From contig JAESIW010000138.1 of the NCBI GenBank assembly GCA_016802295.1, positions 3,252,152 through 3,316,151 of the forward strand: a DNA stretch of 64,000 bases, written 5' to 3'. Below the pieces are notes generated by a model. That model made no database searches and was not told the origin of the DNA. It was given only the letters and a program-made list of their open reading frames with translations. The DNA comes from Brachionus rotundiformis (taxonomy: Eukaryota > Rotifera > Eurotatoria > Ploima > Brachionidae). The position numbers were made by a program, and so were the translations under genes. Below, in pieces: positions 22,896 to 34,430 of this stretch (the first letter of the stretch is position 1; each line of letters starts with the position of its first letter).

Positions 22896-24511
22896 TCAAA
22901 CACAATTAAAATTTTGCTGTGTGTGCTGAGATTGATGGTTATCGGTGGTGTAGTAATGGCTGTTTTGTTGAGTAAGAGGCGAGTTTCCGGTCGAAGGTGG
23001 TGTCAAAATGCCGCCGTTGTGGTTAGTTGCATGAATGTTTGCGCCATAGTGGTAATTGGACAAATACCAGTCGTTGAGTCCAGCATTGTTGACCATATTG
23101 TTTGTCAAGTATCCACTATTGGCTATTGAATTGTTGGATATTTTCAATGGAGTGAGTGGCTCAGTGTTGACCGAGTTGTACAAAAGCGACTGGGGGTACA
23201 AGAATGGATTAGTGGTGGCGGGCGATGACGTATTTTGCTGCTGGCTCTGATACGGATTGTACGAGGAGGATGATGACGAGCTGAAATTGTATTGATTGTA
23301 GTGATTGTATTGGTATTGGGAGAAAAATGGCAAATTGGATGGCGATTCGGCGAATGAGTTTCGCGATGTGTTGGCTGACGACGAGGCTGTGCTACTCTCC
23401 GGCGAGTGCTTGCTTGGCGTAGTCACTGTGTCCGACTTGGGCACGTTTTGTTGCTGCTCTTGCATCTCGTGCATCCTGATGTGCTTGCGCAACGAGGACG
23501 GATGAGTGTAGCTCTTGTCGCATCCTTTGTACTTGCAGAAATATGGCTTATCTGAAGTATGTACATGCATGTGTTTTTTGCGGTCTGAGCTGTTGGCAAA
23601 TCGTCTATCACAGCCCTCGAAATCACATTTGAACGGCTTTTCTCCTTTTAGAAAATAAATTTAATTAATTTTTCCATTTAATTTAATTTTATTTTAGCAC
23701 AATAAAGCTCAGTAGGTGTCTTTTCTTGACTTTTTTCTTTCTATATATTTTTCATAAACTTAAAATAAGCGGTGACGCTTTAATGTCCGAAAATCGTTAT
23801 AACAAAGTGTCAGGCCAGACACACTGACCAAGCTAAAGGACTTGAAAAAAAGCACAACAAACCTGTGTGAGTTCTTTTGTGTATTTTGAGATTTTCGGAG
23901 CGGGCGAAAACCTTGCCGCATCCGATGAACGGGCACGGAAAGGGCTTCTCGCCAGTGTGCACTCGGATGTGATTGACCAGCTTGTACTTGGCTTTGAAAG
24001 ACTTGAGCTCGCGAGAGCAGTCCTCCCAGTAGCATGTGTGCGTGGTACAGTCCGGTCCACCGACATGGTCAACAGTCAAATGGGTCACAATGTCGTGCAT
24101 GGTGTGAAAGATGCGATCGCATCTGCACTTTGTCTCCTGGTCGATCCAGCGACAGTGAAACTCCTGTTTAACTGGCGATGCTTGTTTGTTTGCTTTGAAG
24201 TAAAGTGGCGGTGTGGTTGTCGACGGCGGCGGCGCTACTGCTGGCACGTAGTCTGTGGGCGCCTGTGCGCGGTAATAGTCATACTGATTGTAATACTGCT
24301 GATTGTAGTAATCTGATTGATAGCTGCTTGGCAAAAAAGGTATGTTCGCATTGGGAGATTCGAATCCGATCGAAGACGATGAGCTGCTGGATGAGTTGAG
24401 CGCGTATTGATTTGCACCCGATGGTTCTGACTTTATATTTCGATTGTTAATCATCTCCATGTACAGAGCTGCTGCTGCCGCTTGTGCTGAATCCGAATTC
24501 GAAGCTAACAT
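22896..24511 (-). CDS. zic: Zic/odd-paired family zinc-finger transcription factor
   Basis: Nuclear developmental regulator with five C2H2 fingers, acting with or alongside Gli factors in neural and mesodermal patterning. Exons 23863-24511 and 22896-23644 (218-bp intron, phase 1; 465 aa). The N-terminus is rich in Ser, Tyr, Gln and Pro and has a KSEP motif. Finger 1 shows the atypical Zic spacing (FHCRWIDQETKCRC ... HLTVDHVGGP). Fingers 2-4 follow the family closely: FKAKYKLVNHIRVHTGEKPF, CGKVFARSENLKIHKRTHTG and CDRRFANSSDRKKHMHVHT. Finger 5 has KGCDKSYTHPSSLRKH. The intron splits the finger 3/4 linker at the Gly of THTG. The C-terminal tail is Ser/Asn/Gln/Tyr-rich with homopolymer runs. The gene lies alone between the two inverted-repeat arms. 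Confidence 0.96.
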
Positions 24512-27195
24512 TTTGTTCTAATTCTAAAATAACGAGAATAAACTTTTTAATAAAGCAAAATCTCGGTTTGAGTTTATCTTATAAGTTTAGTTGCAATTTT
24601 AATTCTTTTTCTTTTTTCTATTTTGTTGGTAAAACAGTTATAAGCTCGGTTTGAATTCTTGTGTTTATTTTATATAGGATTTTCTCTCTATTTCTCTCTA
24701 TATATACATATTTAAAAATTATATTTATATATAATAACAAAAAATAAGTTTCTAATCCGATTGGCTAAAAATTTCCATTGGCTCGAATACATCGAACCAA
24801 TTAGAACTAAATTAATTTGCTTAATTAATCAATAGATAACTAATAGGCACCGTAGCCAATCCGATTCACTCTTGGCAAGTTATTCTATTCTACAATTCTC
24901 TCTGTCTCTCTAATTTGTGTATCTAACGCAAAAAATATACACCTGAATTTATATGACTGTATCGTCATGTGTCAATTTAGGTAATTAATTAAAAATTGCT
25001 TAATCGATTTAAAATTACAATGGACTAGCAGCGACTTCAAATAACCAAGCGGCACGCTCTTTTCTACGCTCAAAATTAATTGCCTAATACATGGCTAAAT
25101 GAGATTATCTAATGACTTATGTTGCACTTCAGAGTATCCATTTCCAAGGACCAGTTATGAAATATTATATGCCTGGCAATTTCAAATTGCTGTTCGTTCT
25201 CCTTTGACATTTGTTTTCTGTGCGAACTTTTATTGCTTTCTCCAGTTCGATCTTAACATTTAAAGAAGCTAACAAGATAAATCGGCTTCTCTTAATCATT
25301 TCAGTAATTAAAGCTTGATTTTTGGTTTTATGGGTTTAATAAAACTCAACTCTTATTAGGCTATTGTGAAACAACTCATAAAATAGAGGAACTTTTCATG
25401 ATCTGCTCTGATGATAGCCAAAGGTTGCTTTTTTACAGCAAGTTGAAAATATAAACTATCGGCCACTTTAAGCCCGCTAATTATACTCAATCAAATATGA
25501 GAGATGTGTTTTCTTAGAGATGTTCTTTGTTGATTTACCTGGTGCTAATTACTAGGCTCTAAACGAGCTATTCTTTTGTTGTTCAGTTTAGTTGTGAATT
25601 TCAATTGTGAATAGTGGACAAATGCTTACACTAGTTCCTCAAATAGAAGAAACTTGCTTGTATTTCAATCAAAAATTATTCTTTATTTGAATTTTTTATT
25701 AACAAAAAAAAGTTTCTTTATTATTATATTTAAGAGATAATTTAGGAAGGGGTAATTTCCAGGACAGCTCCGAAAGACATAGTTGTTCGCAAGTAATTTT
25801 AATTGTACAAAAGTTAGATAAATTAAAAAAAAAAGAGTAAAAGCAAAAAAATATAAGGAATTGTTATAAGCAAATTCAGCTATGTTCTTGTCAGGTAACA
25901 TATATGATCGAATGGAGTTTGGTATTTTGAGTTGTATCTGTTGGTGTTGTGAACCAGATAGTCCTTTTTCATGTTTAATTATTTTATCCTTATTCACTGC
26001 TTGTGGAAGAGAGTGACTTTCTTGGCTTTCTTTGAGTGTACGCTCCGATCTGACACCTTAGTACATCAATTTGGTCATTTAATGACTCTAATAGAAGAGA
26101 AAAAACTCAAATTGTTATTTTATTTGGGTCACTTTTTTGAAATGGAATATTTTTGAAAAAAAGAAATACTTAGATAAACCTTTAGATTTATTTTCAATTT
26201 TAAATGTAATATCAGCAAAGAGACACACCTGTTTGAGCCTCTAGCGTTAAGTATAAGTCAAATTTAAGTCAGCGCGTTTCAATGCAGCCAAGACTGTGAC
26301 CAATGTTGCTCTTCACTGGAACCTCTACATCAAAAAAAATCACTATGTCTTATTAATATAACATTTCAGCTATTTAAAGGTTAATGAGGACTATTAAACG
26401 CCGAGGCGTACTCAAACGTGCCATAAAGTTTTTTCTAAAAATCAACCACAAGCCCAAGTGAACTGAACGCAATAATTTTTCGTTCGATTCAGCTTGTATC
26501 ACTTGCTGTGATATGTGTTTATTTTTATTATCTGTTTGTGCTTACTTGTTGGCTTTAATTTGTTATTCTATCTAAATGCAACTTAATATGCGTAAGTCAA
26601 GGGATTTTTACTATTCACTTATTTAATGCAGCTAACTAGATTCTGTTTTAATATGTCCCAGTTGAACACACAGCGATTACGAGAATTATTTTAATTAAGC
26701 TCGATTAAAATGTAAACAAATATAAAGGAAATTTATTTATTTAGTTAATTTGAAGCGGGAAGTCCGAATTGAAAAAATAAATAATGCATCAATCATCATT
26801 GGATTTTTTTATTCATTGACAATTTGATTAAAAATAGAATTTTATTTTTAAAGCATATTTATAGGTATTTCATATATCAGTAATTTAAGTTATTGGTCAA
26901 AAAGATAATTTTTAAAGATTGATTTAGTAATATGATCAAAAGATTGATTCTGAATTTAAAGCATACCATTAAGAACATTATATCTTTTAAAATACATGTC
27001 AATTTAAAATTTATAACGAAGGAAGACTTAAGCTTTCGAATTTTTCCTTAACCTTTTTGAAATAACAATCAAATATTTGAATAAAAGTTTATGATTTTTT
27101 ATTATAAATTGACCGAGAGGTCTAAGATTATTTTTATTCATTCCTGTAAATTGAAATTTTCACTATATTTGATTTTAATTGAATATCAGAAGCAA
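24512..27195. promoter_or_regulatory. Zic 5' flank, GC-richer candidate regulatory DNA
   Basis: The 2.7 kb upstream of the Zic start, up to the right inverted-repeat arm. Several stretches (about 24780-25330, 25370-25640 and 26200-26500) are less AT-biased and more complex than the deserts elsewhere, yet have no convincing ORF. That suggests promoter and enhancer sequence, but it is inference from composition only. Confidence 0.35.
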
Positions 27196-28676
27196 TCTTG
27201 AAAATTTTAATACTCAATAATTCCCATTGGAACAAACTAAACACTTGATTTAATCAAATATAAAAAATAAAAGATTTTTTAATTGCACAACAGTGATTGA
27301 CTTCTTGTGTATTTTTATATTTTAAACGTAAATTAAAAGAAAAGTTTATTTGTAATTTTATTCGAAGAAAATAAAGTAAAAATCATTTTTCTTCATTCTT
27401 CATTTATCAAATTGAAGATAAAAATAATGGAAAAATTAAACAAAATTAGAGCTAATGGGATAAGAAATGTATAGTATGTATCAATTTGGCTTCAAACATT
27501 GAAAGAAAACAATAAGCTACTCAATGAAATTTTTTGGATGATGAGATAAGGCCTTAATTGAATTGATAAAAGATTGATATCATGGTAGAGGAAATTGTTC
27601 AACTATTTGGTCTTAATTGAACAAGCAAGATCACCTGATGTTAAACTAGTAGATAAGCCATAACCTTGTGTAGAGATTTTTATCAAATATTGGTTTTTAT
27701 TTGCTGATGAAGTTAATTATTGAGCTATTCAAGGGATTCTGCTGTGTCTTTCAGAAGCAATGGAATTTCACTGCTGGATGCTAAAGCGTTTCGTAATTTC
27801 AGCCATGAACAAAATTTATTATTTTTTTACTGTTTTAACTAATTGATTTGGAATGTTTAAGTTTGAATGAAATTGAATATGTGTGCATTGAAAGAGATAG
27901 TTGGATTAGATAATCGTTTGCAGTGACAATCTATGTTTGTTCAGCTTGTGCCAAGTTTTAGTTTTCAACATAAACATATGAATATCGATGGACTTATTTT
28001 GACTGTAATCTTGATTGCATTTTACTATCTGTTTTGAATAAGAGATTTGGAAAGACAAGTTAACAAGTATCAGGTAGAAATTGGATCAATTTAAGATTGA
28101 AATGTCTTGAATTATGAGAAAAATTAATTTGTCAAAAAAGTTATCTTCTATTGAGATTGAAGATGCTCATTGATTCGAAAATTGGCTTATCTATCTTCAA
28201 GCCAAAAGCGGATCTATTTTATCTTCACACTTGTGTGATTAGAACTCGAGAAATATTTATTTTACTGCTAAAATAAAATAATAAAAAATCATTTCAAAAT
28301 GTGTACTTTTTAATGAGAGATATTTTTAGATGATAAATTATCAAAATATCAAATTTTTCAAAAGTTTAATTTGAAAAAAGAATCTTGAATAATAAAAGGG
28401 AACATTATCTATTAAGATAATTAAAAAAAGTTTCAACATTTTAAAATGTCAATTTTCAATTGAATAAATTTCAAATGAACCTGTATTAAAAATTGTATTT
28501 AAAAAGATAATTTTTAATTTAAATCTGTTGAAATTTTAATTGATTATCAAAAAAAAATCTGAAAAATTGCAACAAAGTTAATACATATTTTTAACTAATC
28601 ATTTAATAATTTTAAAGATTTTTTTCCATTTTATTACAACCTATTTAATTAATAAAAATTAATATAATTTACTTTA
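27196..28676 (-). repeat. Right arm of the large inverted repeat
   Basis: Reverse complement of 19679-21150. The inner boundary is sharp: both arms share ATTTTCAAGA and then differ. The outer boundary is near AAAGTAAATTAT as read on the left arm. The spacer between arms is about 6.05 kb and contains only the Zic gene and its flanks. Confidence 0.9.
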
Positions 28677-30594
28677 ATAAGGTCATTTTTAAAACCTTAT
28701 TTAATTTTCAAAACAGTGTCTCAAAATCAATAATTAATTACTAATTTATTTTTATCTAAATTATGTTTAACATCTCTGAATGTCTTCCAAAATAGTTAAC
28801 AGGATTATCTAGTAATCTTTTAATTTAGTTCTTTAAATTTAACTCTTTTTTATTCATTTCTAAATTTTACCTCATTCAAAATACTTTAAATATCCTATAC
28901 AAGAATAAAAATATTTTATTGCGAATTCATCAAAATTGCACCCTATTTAAAAGTATCTAAATGAAACACAATTAGTTTTCACAGATTTTGCACACTTCCA
29001 CAGTAGGTGAAACAAAATTTGTTTCACTTTATTTCATTTTCGGAACAAGTTTTGGACATTTAGAACAAAAGTTATAAAATTGTTTTATTTTGGTATTGGA
29101 AGTTTTGTATGAAATTTCACCATGCCTTTACTTAATTAATTTTTAACTGTATAAATTTTTTGTAAAATATTGGTTTTAACGAGAGCATAAGCTTTTCGGG
29201 CGAATCCTGAGTGCATCCCTAAAATATATTTTTAATAAATAAATAAATTGTTTAACTGTTTATCTTTATATTAAAACCAAAATTAATAACCTCGAATTAA
29301 AATAGAGAAAATGAAGAGAAATGTTCAAAATAAATCCATAAAGACTGTAATAGCGCTAAGGACCAAGCAGACAACTTGCAGTGCTTTAGAGCACTATACA
29401 GCAGTTAGTCAGCAGTATACTCCTACTACTACTAGTGTTTAGTTCAAATTTACTTCCGATCAAATAAATATTATCTCCTATTAAATATCAAATTTTGAAT
29501 GCAATTAAAATTTTTGGTGTCCGTGGTTTTTTATTTTAATTATTTTAATATTTTTTTTAAATAAAGTATTTTTTGATAGTTTTTTAATTTGAAAAATTTT
29601 TAAATCGAATTTCTTCTTAAATATTTTGTCAACGTCAGGATTAAATAACATTTTTCAATCAATTCTTCAGTCTTTTTTAAATTTATTTTTAACTGAAAAT
29701 ATCTAAATATATCAAAAAATATCAAAAGGAAATACGGATTAATGATGATCATTCACAACTAAAGAAAATAGAAGTACAAGCTTAACAAAACAATAATATT
29801 TGTAAAGTAAAACTTTTTTCAACTTTAAAAATAAAATAAATCATTTTATTAAATTTCACCATAAAAGCCTTGTTTTCAGATAATATTTGTTTATATTAAC
29901 TATATAACATTTAACTTTGAAAATAAAGATTTATACAAATAATTAACCAAGTTCAATGGTATTTACCATATTGTTAAATAACAAGAATCTACAAGAATCA
30001 ATAAATTTAAATTTATTAATCACATTTTGTGTCTTTTAATTGTTTCTCAATCTATTAAAAATATATTATAAAACAAAATTAATCGATAGAACTAGTTCCT
30101 TAAAAACTATATGTTTGTATTCAATATTTTTATTTTTAATTTACTTAAAATTGATTATAACAAATAAATTTTTTTAAAATTTTGAGTAAAATCACATTTT
30201 TTATTAATTAATTTAAATATTCTGAATTAAATATTTAGTTTTGATTAATTAAATTAAAAGTTTCAATAAAAAATCAATTTTATTCAAACCAAAAGAATCA
30301 TTTTCTTATTACAAAAAATTTTAAAGATAATTATTTTTTCTAAATTTAGTCAAGAACTAAATTATATTGACAATTTTTAGATATTAAATCTCATGAATGA
30401 ATTTGATTATTAAATATTTTAATGGATTTCGACTGGGAAAAATGACAAATTTGGTAACCCGAGCTCAAAAATAAGAAATTTGATTCTTATTTTTTTTGAC
30501 AATTCATAATAATTTAACTTTCTAAAATAAAAAGCTGAAAATAATGATGTTTACAGCTTATTCTAATTAAGTGCTAAAGTTTGTTTAGAAATAA
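28677..30594. other. Non-coding interval
   Basis: AT-rich. It has a short imperfect palindrome (GTGAAACAAA and its complement) at about 29008-29028 and a short CTACTACTA run at about 29422-29434 that may be a LINE tail. No gene seen. Confidence 0.5.
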
Positions 30595-31902
30595 ATGGGA
30601 ACATATTCACCTGAAAAGTTTGTAACAATTGAAGTCGAGTCCAGAGTTAATTTCACAAAAATAGGAGAAATAGATACAAAAAATGAAAAATTTGCTGCCG
30701 AGGCATATATTGAATGTATTTGGTATGACAGCAAAGTATTAAGACATTTCATCGAATTCAACTTTTTAGAATCAAGTAAGAAAAAAATTAAATTATTAAA
30801 ATTAAAGTTTAATTTTAATCAAGGCTATTTTGATGATCTTAACGATATTAAAATACAATTTTTAAAATCGAATATTAATCGCCTACAGTTTAACCCAGAG
30901 CTGTATTGGTCACCTGAAATATATGTAGAAAATTCTATTGGGACACCAAAAGAAATTTCAACATTTGATTTTGAATTAATTAAGCAAAATCATTCATTAA
31001 AAAGCTCAATAGACAATTTTACAGTTCGAATAACTGAAAAGCGCCGTATTGAAGGATTCTTTTATGAGCGCTTAGAATTAAATGACTTTCCAATTGATTT
31101 ACAGGAACTATCAATCAAATTGGCAAGCAAAAAAAATATAAATGAAGTGGTTTTAGTGGAAAACAAGACAGAAAATTCCGCAGTCAATAAAGAAAATTTT
31201 GCTGGTACCAAATATTTCCATGAGACTTTTTATCTTAAATTTTTTTTCTAATTAAAGATCAGCAACAGTGGGAACTTTTTGATTTTGTTAAAATATCAAG
31301 AAATTCTTTTGAGGATAAATTACAAAAAAATGTCCGCTCCGAATTCAAAGTTACATGTTTGGTATTTCGCAAATATGGTTTTTATTTATGGAAGTGAGAA
31401 TTTAAAATTTTTAAAAATATAGAATTTAATTATCTTATTAAGTGCTTTTTTGCTAATTTTTTTAATTACTATTCTCGGTTTTACAATATTTTCAATAAAT
31501 CCAAGTACTCCTCAGTTTCGTTGTCAGGTTACGGGACTTTTGCTGCTAACTTCCATAAATTTCAGATGGATAATAACTCAAAAACTCCCATCGGTGTCGT
31601 ATCTTACACTTTTGGATAAATACACAATTGGTTGTTTGATATTTTTGGTCTTATTCTGTATTTGGCATGCTATAGTAGGCTCTGACATTCTGATACCGGA
31701 CATACTCCAAAAAAAAGAAATAGACTGCTACTTTTTTGTAATTTCAGCAATCGTTTTTGTTTTTTATCATTTATTTTTCATTGTTTGGTTTATAAAAAAA
31801 ATAATTAAAATAAAAAAGCTAAAATTTCGAATACTCAACTCAAATGAAGACAATAACAAGTCTGCGGAATTTATTATCGAACTTGTAGAACAATTCAAAT
31901 AA
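30595..31902 (+). CDS. Pentameric ligand-gated ion channel subunit without Cys-loop cysteines
   Basis: Membrane channel of the nicotinic/GABA/glycine/GLIC superfamily. Exons 30595-31204, 31258-31393 and 31443-31902 (introns 53 and 49 bp; 401 aa). The ligand-binding domain begins with ESRVNFTKIGEIDTKNEKF and includes PELYWSPEIYVEN. Where the Cys-loop should be, the sequence is ELNDFPIDLQELSIKLAS, keeping the FP-D centre but with no cysteine at either end. M1 is joined across the last intron (FYLWNAFLLIFLITILGF). M2-M3 has the family's TQKLPSVSYLTLLDKY. The M3-M4 loop is only about 15-20 residues, as in bacterial channels, and M4 is near the end. No signal peptide follows the start ATG, and an in-frame stop lies just before it. 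Ligand and ion selectivity cannot be told from sequence. Confidence 0.85.
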
Positions 31903-31949
31903 AGTGATCTGTTTTTTCTATTTAGAATTTTAAATTATCTTGAATTACT

Positions 31950-31955
31950 AATAAA
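31950..31955 (+). terminator. Poly(A) signal AATAAA of the ligand-gated channel gene
   Basis: Hexamer 48 bp after the stop codon. Confidence 0.4.
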
Positions 31956-33036
31956 TAACTATTTAAAAGTTTAAAGGCTTTATTCAAAGTAAATTCAGCT
32001 GAATTTAAACATGAATCAACACTTAATTCAAGAAAATGTCAGTTTTGTTTTTTAGAAATAATCCATTCGTATTATTTAGGCAATTATCGTTACAAAATGT
32101 TCATTAAATAAAAAATTTAAATTAAAAAAATTGAAAATTTAGATTCAAAATCAATAACATCAACATTTAAAGATACTTTTTACAGAAAATTACGAATATT
32201 TAAATTTTAGTAAAAAAAATGTGCTCATTATAATCATTTATTAAATTTTTTTTGTATTTAAATTTTAAGGAATAAAATTAACACTAATCTGCACTAATTT
32301 TGGTCACTTACTTGGTTTTTTGATTTAAGTATCGACAAATGCAGTTTGATCCATGCTGGCTCAAAAAATCCTTTGTTTAACTATACCATTTTTAGCAGAT
32401 ACGGTACAAAGAATTTACCTAGAACAATTCTTGAAAAGGATTTAGGTATTTTTATTCAAAATGACTTGAAGTAGACCTCATTCTAAGAGTTAAGTTCACG
32501 GAGCCCATTTATTGAAAAAGACATTTCAGAAATAAGAATGACCAAAAATAATCCCTTCACTTCGAAAATTTGACTATTCGAAAAGACTGTTTGTTCAGAA
32601 TAGTCTAGCTCAATCACTTAATTCAAAATTAACCTGGGCAAATGGCTCAAGAAACAGTCTAATTTACTGTTAAATTTTCGAAGAAGTTTTACCCGATATT
32701 TGACACGATGTTTTTGGTAATTTACTTAAAATTACGTAAAAATATAAAAAAACAAAATAAAATTTAATTAAATTCTTTAAATATCTATATTTTTTCTTCT
32801 TTTCTTTAATTACGAAATTTTGAGAAACTAATTTAATTTAAAAAATTTTCTCGGTGTTTAAGATTAATTTCCTTTAGTTAATTAAAACATTTGATGATCA
32901 AATTAAAAAAAATTAGTTCAGCACTAATTTTTTGAAATAAACTAATTGTAAAATTTCCATGGAAACGTAGGAATTATTAGAATTATTTTATAAAATGTAA
33001 TCAAAACGAATCTCATTATTCGAGCTTGAGTTTAAA
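31956..33036. other. Non-coding with a LINE remnant
   Basis: Apart from the LINE piece listed separately, this interval is AT-rich and shows no coding signal. The last part is upstream sequence of the gene starting at 33037. Confidence 0.5.
32332..32712 (+). mobile_element. Internally deleted LINE copy
   Basis: Encodes broken pieces of a reverse-transcriptase ORF: CSLIHAGSKNPLFNY, then ILEKDLGIFIQNDLK, then jumps to IPSLRKFDYSKRL-like and WLKKQSNLL-like sequence. The same stretches are contiguous in the copy at 58529-59219, so this copy has lost a middle section. It ends close to the position where the other copy has its TAC tail. Confidence 0.8.
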
Positions 33037-33765
33037 ATGACTGACAATAATGATCCTGTTATCTTAGAAGCGAATATTGGTGGAAAAACAGAAAACATAG
33101 AAATTCCTGATTATTCATTTAAATACCCTCAATTTAAGACAGTTTCTCTAGCAACAATTAAACGCTCAATTGATCAACCAAGATTACAAGTTATCCATGG
33201 TGAACAAGAACCTGGCGAAAAAGACGAAAGACTTGGTTATCCAATTAAAATTACTGGAAATGTAATTTTTTCACTTAAAATTTTGATCAGTATAAAATTT
33301 TAAAATATCAAAGGTTGAAAAAATAAAAAAATCACTTGCTAAAGACAATAAAAGTATCAACAATCAATATTTGCAAAAAGATCTGAGTTGTATATCAGGA
33401 AGAGAGAATTCAGCTAGTATTTTAAAACCAAAAAAAGAACAATTCCGTTATAATAGAGTAAGAATGGTTCCTAATGACTGGCCTGATCATGGGCGCTTAG
33501 AAGTATAAAATATAATTTTAAATCTTAAGACAAATAATATTATTTTTAGAGTTATCTTGATGTTATTCCTGGCTTAGATAAATTTGGAGCAAAAGTCGAA
33601 TCAAGAACCACGTAATTAGAAATAAAATTCTGCCTTTAAATTTTGTTATATTTTTTAAATTTCATTTTAAGTTTTAATCACAGATCAAATGATGGATTCA
33701 AGAATACCAATGTTAGACAAATTAATTCGTTTAAACCGTACGGATACACTCATTCAAATGTTTAG
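33037..33765 (+). CDS. Unrecognised 185-aa protein, four exons
   Basis: Exons 33037-33261, 33314-33502, 33550-33611 and 33684-33765; introns of 52, 47 and 72 bp; phases agree; ends VRQINSFKPYGYTHSNV. I do not recognise the family. The protein is hydrophilic with no signal peptide or membrane span. It is rich in Lys, Asn, Ser and Glu, and has short motifs with Pro, Trp and Tyr (VPNDWPDHGRLESYLDVIPG, KPYGYTHSNV). Such motifs are common in small axonemal or cytoskeletal proteins, but that is only a guess. Consistent reading phase across four exons and normal splice sites argue for a real gene. It converges on the RING-H2 gene, with 184 bp between the two stop codons. Confidence 0.65.
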
Positions 33766-33949
33766 AAAAATATTAATTTTTAAATATACTTTATTTAAAT
33801 AAAAAAATGAAAATTATTTTTCAAAATTTAGAATAAACTAAATAATTAAATTAAAATTATCTTTAATTAAATTAAAATTAACTGATTTGATAATTAAGTT
33901 TGCAATAAAATTCGTTTTACTAGAGTTTACAATTAGTTTTAATAATTAA

Positions 33950-34430
33950 TTATACTGAAGATCGGCAAAGAGGACAATTCGAATTCTTTTTGAAAAAAAT
34001 AATTATCTTTATTTTAAAATTAAAAATTAATCTTACTATCTCTACCCATTTCAAAATACACTCAGAATGAAACTTATGATTACAAGATAAAATTTTAAGT
34101 CGATCTCTATATTCAAAATAATTCAAACATATTGCACATTCAATTGATTTATCTTAAAATTTAATTCTGATTTTTTAAAATTAATTTTTGTTCATACTAA
34201 CCAGTAAATTCTGCGTTACTTATTGGAATTTTTTCAACCTCTTCTTTAGTTAATGATTTATACATCTTTAAATGTTATTCTTAATTAAATAAAAATAAAA
34301 AAACTATTATTAATTATAATACTTGGTATCCAACAAATGCACCGATTCCTATTGCTGCACCCCAAAGTAACCCACTAAGAAGCTTTGAGCCGATTGACTC
34401 TTCATTTTTTTCTCTTTGATAGTTAGACAT
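33950..34430 (-). CDS. Small membrane RING-H2 finger protein (likely E3 ubiquitin ligase)
   Basis: Four short exons, none long enough to stand out alone: 34323-34430, 34202-34265, 34037-34152 and 33950-33985 (introns 57, 49 and 51 bp; 107 aa). The N-terminus has one hydrophobic segment with small residues (LLSGLLWGAAIGIGAFVGY). The RING-H2 finger reads CAICLNYFEYRDRL, then C-x-H-x2-H-x2-C (SCNHKFHSEC), a Trp four residues on, and, in the last exon, CPLC. That is a complete C3H2C3 set with the conserved Pro. The protein ends four residues later. RING-H2 proteins recruit E2 enzymes; the membrane segment suggests action at an organelle or ER membrane. The target is unknown. Confidence 0.85.

Noticed and set aside
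22914..24417. Several + strand and alternate-frame ORFs over the Zic exons
   Set aside because: They mirror the GC-richer Zic coding sequence on the other strand, and only the minus-strand frame gives the five conserved fingers.
25683..25997. A 104-codon open frame on the minus strand upstream of Zic
   Set aside because: It begins at GTG rather than ATG and is rich in Phe, Leu, Lys and Asn. It has no matching upstream exon or recognisable motif, so a chance ORF is more likely.
19679..28676. Interpreting the inverted repeat as a Polinton or other autonomous transposon
   Set aside because: The spacer has no polymerase, integrase or transposase and contains a normal host transcription-factor gene. 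No target-site duplication was seen.
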